A stretch of 64,000 nucleotides of DNA from Sphingomonas sp. FARSPH (lineage in GTDB: Bacteria; Pseudomonadota; Alphaproteobacteria; Sphingomonadales; Sphingomonadaceae). The stretch covers positions 186,001 to 250,000 of the forward strand of contig NZ_CP029986.1 in the NCBI RefSeq assembly GCF_003355005.1, read 5' to 3'. Below the pieces are notes generated by a model. The model had not been told where the DNA came from, did no database searches, and saw only the letters and a list, made by a program, of their open reading frames with translations. The position numbers were made by a program, and so were the translations under genes. Below, piece after piece: positions 17,041 to 25,996 of the stretch (within the stretch, counting starts at the first letter, position 1; each line of letters starts with the position of its first letter).

Positions 17041-18249
17041 TCAGGGGGTGCTGAAACCCGCCAGATAATCCTCGATCCGATCGGGATCGAACACCCGTCC
17101 GTCGAAAAAGCGGTCGGGACCTAACGTGAGCGCACCTCGAGAGGACCCCACCGGCAGTGGCGCGCCCAGCGCACCTTCCACCTTCATGCTGGCACCCGGC
17201 ATGGGCGTGTCACTACCGGCCAGGGCACGGCGGTAAACGTCGGGGCGGAAAACCCTGCCTGCGGCGGCCTCGCCGGCGTCCGTTCGCTCGATCATTCCCC
17301 AGCGGACCAGCTGCGAATAGATCCATAACGCCTGGCTGCGCCACGGAAAGCCGGTCGCTTCCCGCGAGAACAGCATGAAGTCCGGAAATCGAAGCGACGC
17401 TTCACCGACTCGGGGCATCATCGTTCCAGCTATGGCGCGCTCGACCACGTCGCTCGGCTGATCGACATAGTCCGGCCGGGCCAAGAGGGCGGCCAGAGCG
17501 GCATGGTTGTCGGGAGCGTCACACCACGCCGCCGCAGCCGCCACGGCGCGCACCAGCCGATCGACCGTGTCGCCATTCTCCTCCAGCCAATCCTGCCGGA
17601 ACGTCAGCACCTTCTCGATTCCACGCCGCCAGATCCGCTCACCGATCGCCACCGCTTCGGCAAGGCCGCCCTTCACCGCCACGCTGCCCCACGGCTCGCC
17701 GGCGATGAAGCCGTCGATCTCGCCGGCACGCGTCGCCTCGACCATCAGCGACGGCGGCAGGACGCGCAGCACCACGTCGCGATCGGGATCGATCCCGGCG
17801 CTCGCCAGCCAATACCGCAGCATCAGTGCATGGCTTGAGAAGCGATGGACGACGCCGATCACCGGCTTGCGTCGGAACAGCCCGATTGCCGCGGCAAAAT
17901 CGTGCGCGGTGCCAAGCGGATCGTCGAGCCTCTGCCCGAGGTCGGGTGCGAGCGCCGCGGCGAAGTCGCCCGACATCACCACCATGTTCCCGTTGACGTT
18001 CAGCTTGCAGGGCGCTGCAAGCGCGGCAGGCTGCTGGCTGAGCCCCAGCGTCACGGCGATGGCGAGCGGCGCCAGCATCTGCGCCGCCTGGACCTGACCG
18101 TAGACAAGCCGATCCCGAAGCGTCGCCCAGCTCGTCGTGCGGACAAGCGTGAGATCGATACCCTCGGCTTCCGCGAAGCCGTATTCGCGTGCCACGATCA
18201 GCGGCGCAGCGTCGGTGAGCTGCAGAAAGGCGATCAAAACCGGCGTCAT
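17041..18249 (-). CDS. nasS: NasS, cytoplasmic nitrate-sensing protein
   Basis: A 402-residue protein of the NrtA/CmpA nitrate-binding family. No signal peptide is present (MTPVLIAFLQLTDAAPLIVA), so it stays in the cytoplasm as the sensor NasS rather than an ABC-transport binding protein. Family stretches include GYGQVQAAQMLAPLA-like VYGQVQAAQMLAPLAI, IGVVHRFSSHALMLRYWL and DGFIAGEPWG. In known systems NasS holds NasT inactive until nitrate or nitrite binds. It overlaps nasT by ATGA at 18246-18249. Confidence 0.92.
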   Translation of the reverse strand: MTPVLIAFLQLTDAAPLIVAREYGFAEAEGIDLTLVRTTSWATLRDRLVYGQVQAAQMLAPLAIAVTLGLSQQPAALAAPCKLNVNGNMVVMSGDFAAALAPDLGQRLDDPLGTAHDFAAAIGLFRRKPVIGVVHRFSSHALMLRYWLASAGIDPDRDVVLRVLPPSLMVEATRAGEIDGFIAGEPWGSVAVKGGLAEAVAIGERIWRRGIEKVLTFRQDWLEENGDTVDRLVRAVAAAAAWCDAPDNHAALAALLARPDYVDQPSDVVERAIAGTMMPRVGEASLRFPDFMLFSREATGFPWRSQALWIYSQLVRWGMIERTDAGEAAAGRVFRPDVYRRALAGSDTPMPGASMKVEGALGAPLPVGSSRGALTLGPDRFFDGRVFDPDRIEDYLAGFSTP

Positions 18250-18827
18250 ACGCCGCCTCCGAGCAGGTCGCTTGCGGTGATCAACGCCGATGCGACATCG
18301 ACGATCTTCTTGTTCTGGTTCATCGCCGCCTTCCTGAGCGCCGCATAGGCGTCCGGCTCCGATAATCCGCGTGTCGCGATCAGGATCGCCTTGGCCCGAT
18401 CGATGATCTTGCGATCCGCCAGCTCCGTCCTGGCCTCGTTCAGCTCGGTCTGCATCCGCGCGAATGCGTTGAAGCGGCGTACAGCGAGATTTATGATCGG
18501 CTTGACCCGCTCCTTGCGCAGCCCGTCGACGACATAGGCGGAGATGCCCGCATCGATCGCGGCCTCGATCATCGTATCGTCCGATTGGTCGACGAACATC
18601 GCGATCGGCTTGGCCAGGGCCCGACTGACGGTCAGCATCTCTTCCAGCGTATCGCGGCTCGGGTTGCCCAGATCGATCAGCACCACGTCCGGCGCCATCC
18701 GCTCGATCCTCGCCACGAACGCTCCCCGCGGCGGGACGAGGTGGATGTCGTCATAGCCCGCCTCGCGTAGACCCTCCTCGAGGACGGTCGCGCGCAATCC
18801 GCTGTCATCGACGATGACGATCCGCAA
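18246..18827 (-). CDS. nasT: NasT, ANTAR-domain antiterminator
   Basis: A 193-residue regulator: a receiver-like domain (MRIVIVDDSGLRATVL, VVLIDLGNPSRDT, about residues 1-120) followed by a coiled stretch and an ANTAR domain (about 135-190: ADRKIIDRAKAILIATRGL, PDAYAALRKAAMNQNKKI). ANTAR proteins bind paired hexaloop hairpins in RNA; two such leaders lie downstream at 14142-14262 and 16866-16993. Co-translated with nasS. Confidence 0.94.
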   Translation of the reverse strand: MRIVIVDDSGLRATVLEEGLREAGYDDIHLVPPRGAFVARIERMAPDVVLIDLGNPSRDTLEEMLTVSRALAKPIAMFVDQSDDTMIEAAIDAGISAYVVDGLRKERVKPIINLAVRRFNAFARMQTELNEARTELADRKIIDRAKAILIATRGLSEPDAYAALRKAAMNQNKKIVDVASALITASDLLGGGV

Positions 18828-18878
18828 GCTATGCTGTTCCTTTCAATCCTATCAGACTGACGGTCATGCTGCACTGCG

Positions 18879-19532
18879 TCAATCCGTCTGCGTTGTAGCC
18901 CGATGCAGCGCCGTCACACGCTTCACCTGAGCGATGCTGCACCCCGCCAAATCGGCGGTGCGCGCAATGCTCATCCCCGCTTCGCGTAGCCCCACAATAC
19001 GTTTGTGCAGCGCCGTGTCCGGCTTTCGGCCATTGTACCGACCTGCCCGTTTGGCGATCTCGATCCCCTCACGCTGGCGCTCGCGCCGCGTCTCGTAATC
19101 GTCACGCGCGGTCTGCAGTGCAACGCGCAGCAGCATGTCCTGCACCGCCTCGAGCACGATGCGCGCGACACCGGCGCTGTCGGCAACCAGGTCGGACAAG
19201 TCGACAATGCCCGGCACGGCGAGCCGCGCGCCTTTGGCTCGGATCGTCGCCACCAACAGTTCGGCTTCAGGCAGAGGCAGGCGGCTGATCCGGTCGATCT
19301 TCTCGGCCACCACCACCTCACCTGACTGCAGATCGGCGACCATGCGCAGCAGCTCTGGCCGGTCCGACCGCGCGCCCGACGCTTTCTCGCGATACACCGC
19401 CGCGACGTAATAGCCTGCCGCGCGTGCGCCGGCGACAATCGCTTCCTGCCGGGACAGGTCCTGCTCGTCGGTGCTGACTCGTAGGTACACCCGTGCAGCG
19501 CGTACTAGTGGAAGTGTGCTGTCGTTCTTCAT
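18879..19532 (-). CDS. Serine recombinase (resolvase family), copy 2
   Basis: A 217-residue paralogue of the gene at 6890-7543, nearly the same over the catalytic domain (YLRVSTDEQDLSRQE, VVVAEKIDRISRLPLPEAEL) with a C-terminal helix-turn-helix (AGMSIARTADLAGCS). ATG at 19532 (MKNDST) was chosen; an upstream MAHKG start is possible. A 28-bp res-like palindrome lies about 105 bp upstream. It stands just before nasT on the same strand and bounds the nitrate cluster. Confidence 0.9.
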   Translation of the reverse strand: MKNDSTLPLVRAARVYLRVSTDEQDLSRQEAIVAGARAAGYYVAAVYREKASGARSDRPELLRMVADLQSGEVVVAEKIDRISRLPLPEAELLVATIRAKGARLAVPGIVDLSDLVADSAGVARIVLEAVQDMLLRVALQTARDDYETRRERQREGIEIAKRAGRYNGRKPDTALHKRIVGLREAGMSIARTADLAGCSIAQVKRVTALHRATTQTD

Positions 19533-19637
19533 GGCCAATCTACCTATACCTTTGTGAGCCATCACTGCGGCAACCGGCTCGGAATCGCAATGACCGATGC
19601 TGCGGAGCCCAGCCAAACGAGCGGAGTCTAAATGGCC

Positions 19638-19665
19638 TGTATCCGATAAGGCAGTTTATCGGACA
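19638..19665. promoter_or_regulatory. Res-like 28-bp palindrome
   Basis: TGTaTCCGATAA (19638-19649) and TTATCGGACA (19656-19665) face each other around GGCAGT. The right half, read outward, is TGTCCGATAA, which matches the gamma-delta/Tn3 resolvase half-site consensus TGTCYGATAA. The total length of 28 bp equals a res subsite I. It is 105 bp upstream of a serine recombinase gene, where resolvases usually keep their sites. Confidence 0.55.
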
Positions 19666-19760
19666 AAGGCCGTCTTGGCTTAAGGCGGGGCTCTTGCCTC
19701 ATCGGGCAGAACACGCCACACTAGAACCCGTCCGCCACAACAAGGCAAAGAGGGTTTGCG

Positions 19761-20006
19761 ATGACATTACAGGTCACAGTGACGGCCAGTGGTCGCATGA
19801 GCCTTCCGGCTGACATCCGAAAACGCTTAGGGCTTGCTCAAGGCGGCGCGGTATATGTCGACGAGACGGACGACGGGATTGTGCTCCGCACTGCAGCACA
19901 GGCCGTGGCGCGCGCTCAGGCGCTCGCCAAACAATTCACCGGCGGCAACCCCGAGGCGTCGGTCGACGCCTTCCTTGCCCGCCGACGCGACGAAAGCGGC
20001 GAATGA
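19761..20006 (+). CDS. vapB: AbrB/MazE-type antitoxin (VapB)
   Basis: An 81-residue protein with an N-terminal swapped-hairpin AbrB domain (VTASGRMSLPADIRKRLGL, GGAVYVDETDDGIVLR) and a C-terminal helical tail that would cover the toxin. It overlaps the PIN gene by ATGA, the usual antitoxin-toxin order. As the DNA-binding partner it should autoregulate the operon promoter in 19666-19760. Confidence 0.88.
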   Translation: MTLQVTVTASGRMSLPADIRKRLGLAQGGAVYVDETDDGIVLRTAAQAVARAQALAKQFTGGNPEASVDAFLARRRDESGE

Positions 20007-20389
20007 GCGTCGTCTTCGATGCGTCTGCCCTCATCGCCATGCTCAAAGGCGAGCGCGGCGCGGCGAAGGTGGCCGGTGCCATCGCCGACGCGCGGGTGAG
20101 CAGCGTGAACTATGCCGAGGTTGTCAGCCACTTTATCCATGCCGGCATGCCTGCCCGCGAGGTCGACGCAATGCTCGATCCGTTGCCGATGAGTGTGGTG
20201 CCGGTCGATAAGAGTCTCGCTCAGCTTGCCGGCCGGCTTCGTGCCGTCACAGCCGAAGCGGGGCTGAGCCTGGGCGACCGGGTCTGTCTCGCGTTGGCGC
20301 AGCGCGACGGTCTGCCCGCCTGGACCAGCGATCTCGACTGGAAGAAGGTCGCCGACGCTGCCGGCGTCAAGGTCGTGGCGATCCGGTGA
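20003..20389 (+). CDS. vapC: PIN-domain ribonuclease toxin (VapC)
   Basis: A 128-residue PIN-domain protein. The acidic catalytic set is visible: D in VVFDASALIAM, E in VNYAEVVSHF, D in SLGDRVCLALA and D in WTSDLDWKKV. VapC toxins cleave RNA, commonly tRNA or rRNA. The start overlaps vapB and the stop overlaps the next gene (TGATG), so three genes are tightly coupled, which is unusual for a VapBC pair. Confidence 0.92.
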   Translation: MSVVFDASALIAMLKGERGAAKVAGAIADARVSSVNYAEVVSHFIHAGMPAREVDAMLDPLPMSVVPVDKSLAQLAGRLRAVTAEAGLSLGDRVCLALAQRDGLPAWTSDLDWKKVADAAGVKVVAIR

Positions 20390-23370
20390 TGCCTGATCCC
20401 AACGCAGGCGCGTCATTGACGATCGGCGCGCAATGGCATCGCTGGGACCCGCACGTTCACGCGCCCGGCACCAAGCTGAACGACCAGTTCGGCGGCGCCA
20501 CCTCATGGGACGACTATCTCGGTCGACTCGAGCAGGCGCAGCCAACGCTGCGCGCGATCGGCGTGACCGACTATTACAGCCTGGACTGCTATGAACGCCT
20601 CCGCGCGGATAAGAGCGCCGGGCGGCTTCCTGACTGCGCCCTGCTGTTTCCGAACATCGAGATGCGCCTTGGGATCGGCACGGTCCGGAACGCCTTCGTC
20701 AATGTGCATCTTCTGGTCAGCCCTGAAACCTACGATCATGTCAGCCAGATCAAACGCCTGCTCACCCGCCTGACCTTCCGTGCCCATGGCGAGACGTTCG
20801 CCTGCACGCCTGAGGAGCTGGCGGCGCTGGGACGCCGCAGCGACCCCGAGATCCGGGACACGGTAACGGCGCTCTCAGAAGGGTCACGGCAATTCAAGGT
20901 CTCGCTCGACCAGCTGCGCGACGCCTATGCGAACAGCGACTGGGCGCAGGAGAACGTGCTGATCGCGGTCGCCGGCGGCAGCACCGATGGCGCTTCGGGC
21001 GTGCGCGACGCAGCCGATCGGACGCTTCGCCAGGAGATCGAGGCGTTTGCGCACATCATCTTCGCAAGCACACCGTCGCAGCGGGACTATTGGCTGGGTT
21101 ACAAGTCGTCGACCGCGGACATTATCGGCCGCTACGGCGCGCTGAAGCCCTGCCTCCACGGCAGCGACGCGCACAGCCTGGAGAAGGTGGCGGCTCCCGA
21201 CCTCAACCGCTACTCGTGGATAAAGGGAGCACCACACTTCGACGCCGTGCGCCAGGCGCAGATCGAGCCAGCCGGCCGGGCGTGGATCGGGGACGCACCG
21301 CCTGCGACCGCAAGCTTTTCTCAAGTATTGTCGACCGTCGATCTGGTCGATGCGCCATGGGCGGTGACGCCCCGAATCCCGCTAAACCCCGGACTTGTCG
21401 CCATCATCGGTGCGCGTGGCTCCGGAAAGACCGCACTCGCGGACGCGATCGCGCACGGGTGCGACGCAACCGAGGATCCACCCAATGCCATGTCGTTCCT
21501 GGCGCGCGCTTCCGAGCTGCTCGCCGGCAACAGCGTCCGCCTGACCTGGGGTGACGGCACGACCGACACGCGGCCACTCGACGGCAGCTATGATCCCGAC
21601 GCCTCGGATTATCCGAAAGCCCGTTACCTGTCCCAGCAATTTGTCGACGGCCTGTGCTCGGCCGACGGCATGACCGACGCTTTGCTCGCCGAGGTCGAGC
21701 GTGTCGTGTTCGATGCCCACGACGCGACCAGCCGTGATGGCGCAGTAGATTTCCAGGATCTCCTGGAAGCCCGGGTCAGCCGCCACCGTCTCGCACGAGA
21801 ACGTGAGGAAGAGGCGCTGATCTCGCTGTCCGACCGCATCGGCAGCGAGATCGAGAAGACCAAAGGCGTGGCTGCCTTGGCCAAGCAGGTCGAGGACAAA
21901 CGCCAGACGGTCGCCCGGTACACCGCCGATCGTGCGCGGCTCGTGTCGAAGGGGACGGAAGAAAGAGCCGAGCGTCTGGCGGAAGTCGCAACGGCTGCGG
22001 AGAAGGCGGCAGGCAATGTGCGGTGGTTCACCAACCGCGAGGCGGCGCTGCTCGTCCTGCGCGACGAAGTGGCCGACCTGCGGACCAACCGCGCACCGGC
22101 CACGCTGCGCGCCACGAAGGAGCGTCATAAGGCCAGTCGGATCAAGGGGCCGGATTGGGCACCATTCCTGCTGGACTATGAGGGCGACGTCGATGCTCTC
22201 ATCACGGCCGAGGTGGCGAGCGCCCGTTCCGGCGCCGCGGGCTGGCGTGGAAAGCCGGTGGCCGTACCCGCGGACATGACCGTCCCGTTAATCGCCGCCG
22301 ACGCCGACCTGTCGAAGCAGACGCAAGCCTTGCTCGACGCCGAAGTCGCACGGCTCACAAAGCTGGTGGCGCTCGACACCGACACCCAAAAGCGCTTCAC
22401 CGCCCTGACACAGAAGATCGCGGCCGAGAACATCGAGCTCGGCAAGCTGTCTGATCGCCTGGCGGACTATCAGGCCGCCAAGGATCGTATCCCACCGCTG
22501 CTGCAAGATCGGGAAAGCGGCTATGCGCGGGTCTTCGACTTCATCCTCGCCGAAGAGCAAGTCCTGCGGGATCTATATGCACCAATCCGGCAGAGGCTGG
22601 AGGCCGAGAAAGGCACACTCGGCAAACTGTCATTTAGCGTGCGCCGGTCGGTCGATGTGGAACGCTGGGCCACGGCTGGGGAGAAGCTGCTCGACCTTCG
22701 CCATACCGGGAAGTTTCAGGGCCGCGGCTCCGTGGCGGAGCGAGCCGAGCGTGGCTTGGCGTCGGCGTGGCGCACCGGCAACGCGGCAGCGGTGACAGCG
22801 GCCATGGCCTCGTTCCGTGACGACAACCAGGACGAGCTGCTGGAGGCTGCGCGTGTGCCGAAGGGCAACCCCGTCGACTACCGGGCGTGGCTCAAGCGGT
22901 TCGCGCAGTGGCTCTATAGCACCGATCACATCCAGGTTCGCTACAGTGTCGATTATGACGGCACCGACATCCGGAGCCTGTCCCCCGGCACGCGCGGGAT
23001 CGTGCTGCTCCTGCTCTATCTCGCGCTCGACACGGAAGACGATCGCCCGCTGATCATCGACCAACCCGAAGAGAACCTTGATCCCAAGTCCATCTTTGAC
23101 GAGCTCGTCGGGCTGTTCATTGCTGCCAAGGCCAAGCGCCAGGTGATCATGGTCACGCACAATGCCAACCTCGTCGTCAACACGGACGCAGATCAGATCA
23201 TCATTGCGGAAGCCGGGCCACGTGAGGCGGGCGGCCTGCCGGAGATCAGCTACATGGCGGGCGGCTTGGAGGACGCGGCCATTCGAGAACGCGTCTGCGA
23301 GATCTTGGAAGGCGGCGAGCACGCCTTCCGCGAACGAGCACGGCGGCTTCGCGTCCGCTTCCGGCGTTGA
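20389..23370 (+). CDS. TrlF-type PHP-domain / SMC-like ATPase
   Basis: A 993-residue protein. N-terminal PHP-like metal-dependent phosphoesterase signs: HVHAPG (about residue 22), GVTDYYSL (59), PNIEMRL (88), NVHLLV (106), HGSDAHSLEK (257). Then an ABC/SMC-like ATPase: Walker A IGARGSGKTAL (about 340), YLSQQFVDGLCS, a long coiled-coil region at about 460-740, signature SLSPGTRGIVLL, Walker B LIIDQPEENLD and H-loop VTHNANLV near 920. Proteins of this type are annotated as TrlF family and occur in defence-like loci; the activity is not established. ATG 20389 shares a base with the vapC stop; GTG 20386 is an alternative start. Confidence 0.87.
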   Translation: MPDPNAGASLTIGAQWHRWDPHVHAPGTKLNDQFGGATSWDDYLGRLEQAQPTLRAIGVTDYYSLDCYERLRADKSAGRLPDCALLFPNIEMRLGIGTVRNAFVNVHLLVSPETYDHVSQIKRLLTRLTFRAHGETFACTPEELAALGRRSDPEIRDTVTALSEGSRQFKVSLDQLRDAYANSDWAQENVLIAVAGGSTDGASGVRDAADRTLRQEIEAFAHIIFASTPSQRDYWLGYKSSTADIIGRYGALKPCLHGSDAHSLEKVAAPDLNRYSWIKGAPHFDAVRQAQIEPAGRAWIGDAPPATASFSQVLSTVDLVDAPWAVTPRIPLNPGLVAIIGARGSGKTALADAIAHGCDATEDPPNAMSFLARASELLAGNSVRLTWGDGTTDTRPLDGSYDPDASDYPKARYLSQQFVDGLCSADGMTDALLAEVERVVFDAHDATSRDGAVDFQDLLEARVSRHRLAREREEEALISLSDRIGSEIEKTKGVAALAKQVEDKRQTVARYTADRARLVSKGTEERAERLAEVATAAEKAAGNVRWFTNREAALLVLRDEVADLRTNRAPATLRATKERHKASRIKGPDWAPFLLDYEGDVDALITAEVASARSGAAGWRGKPVAVPADMTVPLIAADADLSKQTQALLDAEVARLTKLVALDTDTQKRFTALTQKIAAENIELGKLSDRLADYQAAKDRIPPLLQDRESGYARVFDFILAEEQVLRDLYAPIRQRLEAEKGTLGKLSFSVRRSVDVERWATAGEKLLDLRHTGKFQGRGSVAERAERGLASAWRTGNAAAVTAAMASFRDDNQDELLEAARVPKGNPVDYRAWLKRFAQWLYSTDHIQVRYSVDYDGTDIRSLSPGTRGIVLLLLYLALDTEDDRPLIIDQPEENLDPKSIFDELVGLFIAAKAKRQVIMVTHNANLVVNTDADQIIIAEAGPREAGGLPEISYMAGGLEDAAIRERVCEILEGGEHAFRERARRLRVRFRR

Positions 23371-23492
23371 CCTAACATGGCGTCGATGAAGTCGCGCTTC
23401 CTGCAGCTTGTCGACCTTCCGCCGTTCCATCCCGATCTTAAGTTCTCGAAAAGGTGCTGAGCATTGGTTGGAACAGCTGAAGCCTGATGGGG
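23371..23492 (+). other. Short stretch after the ATPase gene
   Basis: Contains a 27-codon frame starting at 23377 (MASMKSRFLQLVDLPPFHP onward) that begins 7 bp after the ATPase stop. It may be the start of a lost downstream gene or nothing; there is too little to decide. Confidence 0.25.
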
Positions 23493-23636
23493 TCAGCCGT
23501 TTCGCGTCTCCGCAAGGAGCTCGTCAAGCTCGCTGAAATGATCCCAATCGGCACCCATTATTACGCGCAATCTAGTGAACCATTCGCGCGTCACGGACAG
23601 ACCGTCCTGAACCTCATCTCTACAATGAGCATTGTA

Positions 23637-23644
23637 GATGCAAC
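23637..23644. repeat. IS66 target-site duplication, left
   Basis: GATGCAAC, identical to 26022-26029, directly abuts the GTAAGCG end of the element. Eight bp is the normal IS66 duplication. Confidence 0.9.
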
Positions 23645-23729
23645 GTAAGCGTCCGGTCTTCTCCACCTTGCTGACGAGGTGATGCGCAAGCCACAGGTTC
23701 GGCACTGTGGCAGACACCGGTGCGGCATC

Positions 23730-24107
23730 ATGGCGACGCGAATTATCGAGATGGTTGGGCCTGAACCGCGCCGGCGGTTCAGCGAAGATGACAAGGCGCG
23801 GATCGTGTCGGAGGCGATGATGCCGGGTGCCAGCGTGCTGGAGGTGGCGCGGCGACACCGGGTGTGCACGTCGCTGGTGTATCGCTGGCGACGCACGCTG
23901 CTGCGCGACGGGGTGGCGAGCGAAGCATTGCCGTTGCCGGGGCCGGCATTCATTCCGGTCGAGGTGGCGGGCGCGCCCATGGTGCCGCATTCGGAGCCGC
24001 TCGGACCGGGTGTGGTGGAAGTGGTCGGCCCGGCCGGGCAACGCATCCGCCTGGCACCTCCCATCGACGCGCGGGTGCTCAAGACCGTGCTGGCGGGGTT
24101 TGCTTGA
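23730..24107 (+). CDS. tnpA: IS66 Orf1 / TnpA helix-turn-helix protein
   Basis: A 125-residue protein starting MATRIIEMVGPEP with a transposase-8-type helix-turn-helix. An ATG at 23679 in the same frame is possible but would add residues not typical of the family. The stop overlaps the tnpB TTG start. Identical to the left copy. Confidence 0.88.
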   Translation: MATRIIEMVGPEPRRRFSEDDKARIVSEAMMPGASVLEVARRHRVCTSLVYRWRRTLLRDGVASEALPLPGPAFIPVEVAGAPMVPHSEPLGPGVVEVVGPAGQRIRLAPPIDARVLKTVLAGFA

Positions 24108-24451
24108 TCGGGCCGCCGGGCGGTGTCCGGGTGTATCTGGCGGCCGGGGTCACGGACATGCGCAAGGGCTTCGACGGGCTGGCCGCGCTGGTACAGCAGC
24201 GGCTGCGCCAGGATCCGTTTGGCGGTGCGGTGTACGCCTTCCGGGGCAAGCGTGGCGATCTGGTCAAGCTGCTGTGGTGGGATGGTCAGGGTCTCGTGCT
24301 CCATGCCAAGCGTCTGGAGCGGGGCCGGTTCACCTGGCCGGCGACCGCGGACGGCGTCGCGGTGCTGACCCCGGCGCAGCTGTCGATGCTGCTCGAAGGG
24401 GTGGACTGGCGGCATCCGATCCGGTCCTCGCAGCCGACCTTGGCCTGGTAA
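24104..24451 (+). CDS. tnpB: IS66 accessory protein TnpB
   Basis: A 115-residue TnpB (Orf2) with GVRVYLAAGVTDMRKGFDGL and LVKLLWWDGQGLVLHAKRLE. The TTG start overlaps the tnpA stop, which implies coupled translation. Confidence 0.9.
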   Translation: MIGPPGGVRVYLAAGVTDMRKGFDGLAALVQQRLRQDPFGGAVYAFRGKRGDLVKLLWWDGQGLVLHAKRLERGRFTWPATADGVAVLTPAQLSMLLEGVDWRHPIRSSQPTLAW

Positions 24452-24511
24452 AAAGTACGGTTTCCTGCGGCTTTCGCGTGTATCGGCACGGGGGTTCTGG
24501 TATAAGCGGGC

Positions 24512-25996
24512 GTGTCGCCCGATGCCGCCTCGCTGCCCGACGATATCGCCCTTCTGAAGGCCATGCTCATTGCTGCCGGCGCCGAGCTGGAGCAGTTGCG
24601 GATGCAGGTCGCGCGGCTGCGGCGCATGGCCTTCGGCCGTTCGTCGGAGAAGCTGACGCACCAGGCTGACCAGCTGGAACTCGGGCTGGAAGAGCGCGAG
24701 GCGGAAGCCGCCACTGCGGCGATGCCGGTGGTCACCCGGACACGGGAGACCGCCAGGCCGTATCGACAGCCGCTGCCCGATCATCTGCCCCGCACCGAGG
24801 TCGTGCATGAGGCACCGTGCGTCTGCCCCGACTGCGGTGGTGCCATGCGGCGCATGGGCGAGGACGTTACGGAACAGCTCGACTATGTGCCCGCCTCGTT
24901 CCGGGTCGTGCGCCACGTCCGGCCGCGGCTCAGCTGCCGGTCATGCGAGCGCATAGTGCAGGCGCCGTTGCCGTCCATGCCCATCGAGCGCGGTCGACCC
25001 GGTGCGGGGCTGCTCGCCCATGTGCTGGTGTCCAAATACGCCAACCATCTGCCGCTCTACCGCCAGTCGGGCATCTATGCTCGCCAGGGCGTCGACCTTG
25101 CCCGCTCCACGCTCGCCGACTGGGTCGGGCGCTCGGCCGCGCTCCTCGGCCCCTTGGTCGACGCGCTCGAGCGCCACGTCATGGGCGGCGCGACCCTCCA
25201 TGCCGACGACACGCCGGTGCCGGTACTGGCCCCTGGTGCCGGTCGCACCAGGACGGGCAGGCTGTGGACCTATGTACGCGACGAGCGCGGGGCTGGCGGC
25301 GAGGCTCCGCCCGCCGTGCTGTTCCACTACGCGCCCGACCGCAAGGGCGAACGACCCGCCGGACATCTTGCCCGGTTCCGGGGCGATCTGCACGCCGATG
25401 GCTATGCCGGGTTCGACCGCCTCTATGGCGACCGCATCGCAGAGGTGGCCTGCTGGGCGCATGTCAGGCGCAAGTTCTTCGACGTCCATGCCGCAACCGG
25501 CTCCCCCACGGCCCGCGAGGCACTGGACCATATCGCCGGCCTCTATGCCGTCGAACGGGATGTGCGTGGCCGGCTCCCTGACGAGCGACGGCACGCGCGC
25601 CAGGCCAGGGCCGGACCGCTGCTCGATGCCTTCCGCCAGTGGCTCGACGCGACCGGACCGAAGCTGTCCCGGCGCTCCGACCTTGCGGTCGCCATCCGCT
25701 ATGCGCTCGCCCGCTGGCAGGCGCTGACCCGCTATGCCGACGATGGTCGCCTGGAGATCGACAACAATGCCGCCGAGCGCTCGCTGCGCGGTATCGCCGT
25801 CGGGCGCAAAAACTGGCTATTCGCGGGCTCCGACCAGGGCGGGCACCGCGCCGCCAGCATCTACAGCCTGGTGGAAACCGCCAGGCTCAACGGCGTCGAC
25901 CCCGAGGCCTGGCTGGCCGACACCATCAGACGCATCGCAGACCATCCGGCCCGCCGGGTCGCTGAACTGCTGCCGTGGAACTACCGGCCCGTTTGA
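24512..25996 (+). CDS. tnpC: IS66 transposase TnpC
   Basis: A full 494-residue IS66 transposase with GTG start. It has an N-terminal coiled segment with MAFGRSSEKL, the zinc motif CVCPDCGG / CRSCERIVQAP, catalytic region LHADDTPVPVL, HADGYAGFDRLY and the C-terminal DNNAAERSLRGIAVGRKNWLF with its Glu. It appears intact. Confidence 0.95.
   Translation: MSPDAASLPDDIALLKAMLIAAGAELEQLRMQVARLRRMAFGRSSEKLTHQADQLELGLEEREAEAATAAMPVVTRTRETARPYRQPLPDHLPRTEVVHEAPCVCPDCGGAMRRMGEDVTEQLDYVPASFRVVRHVRPRLSCRSCERIVQAPLPSMPIERGRPGAGLLAHVLVSKYANHLPLYRQSGIYARQGVDLARSTLADWVGRSAALLGPLVDALERHVMGGATLHADDTPVPVLAPGAGRTRTGRLWTYVRDERGAGGEAPPAVLFHYAPDRKGERPAGHLARFRGDLHADGYAGFDRLYGDRIAEVACWAHVRRKFFDVHAATGSPTAREALDHIAGLYAVERDVRGRLPDERRHARQARAGPLLDAFRQWLDATGPKLSRRSDLAVAIRYALARWQALTRYADDGRLEIDNNAAERSLRGIAVGRKNWLFAGSDQGGHRAASIYSLVETARLNGVDPEAWLADTIRRIADHPARRVAELLPWNYRPV

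Noticed and set aside
17000..17060. Sigma-54 promoter for the nitrate transporter leader
   Set aside because: No clear GG-N10-GC core with TGGC/TTGC boxes could be placed upstream of the first hairpin.
1977..23644. Composite transposon made of the two IS66 copies
   Set aside because: The right copy has its own 8-bp duplication directly on both sides, and the flank of the left copy (TACCCCAG) differs from GATGCAAC. Two separate insertions explain this better.
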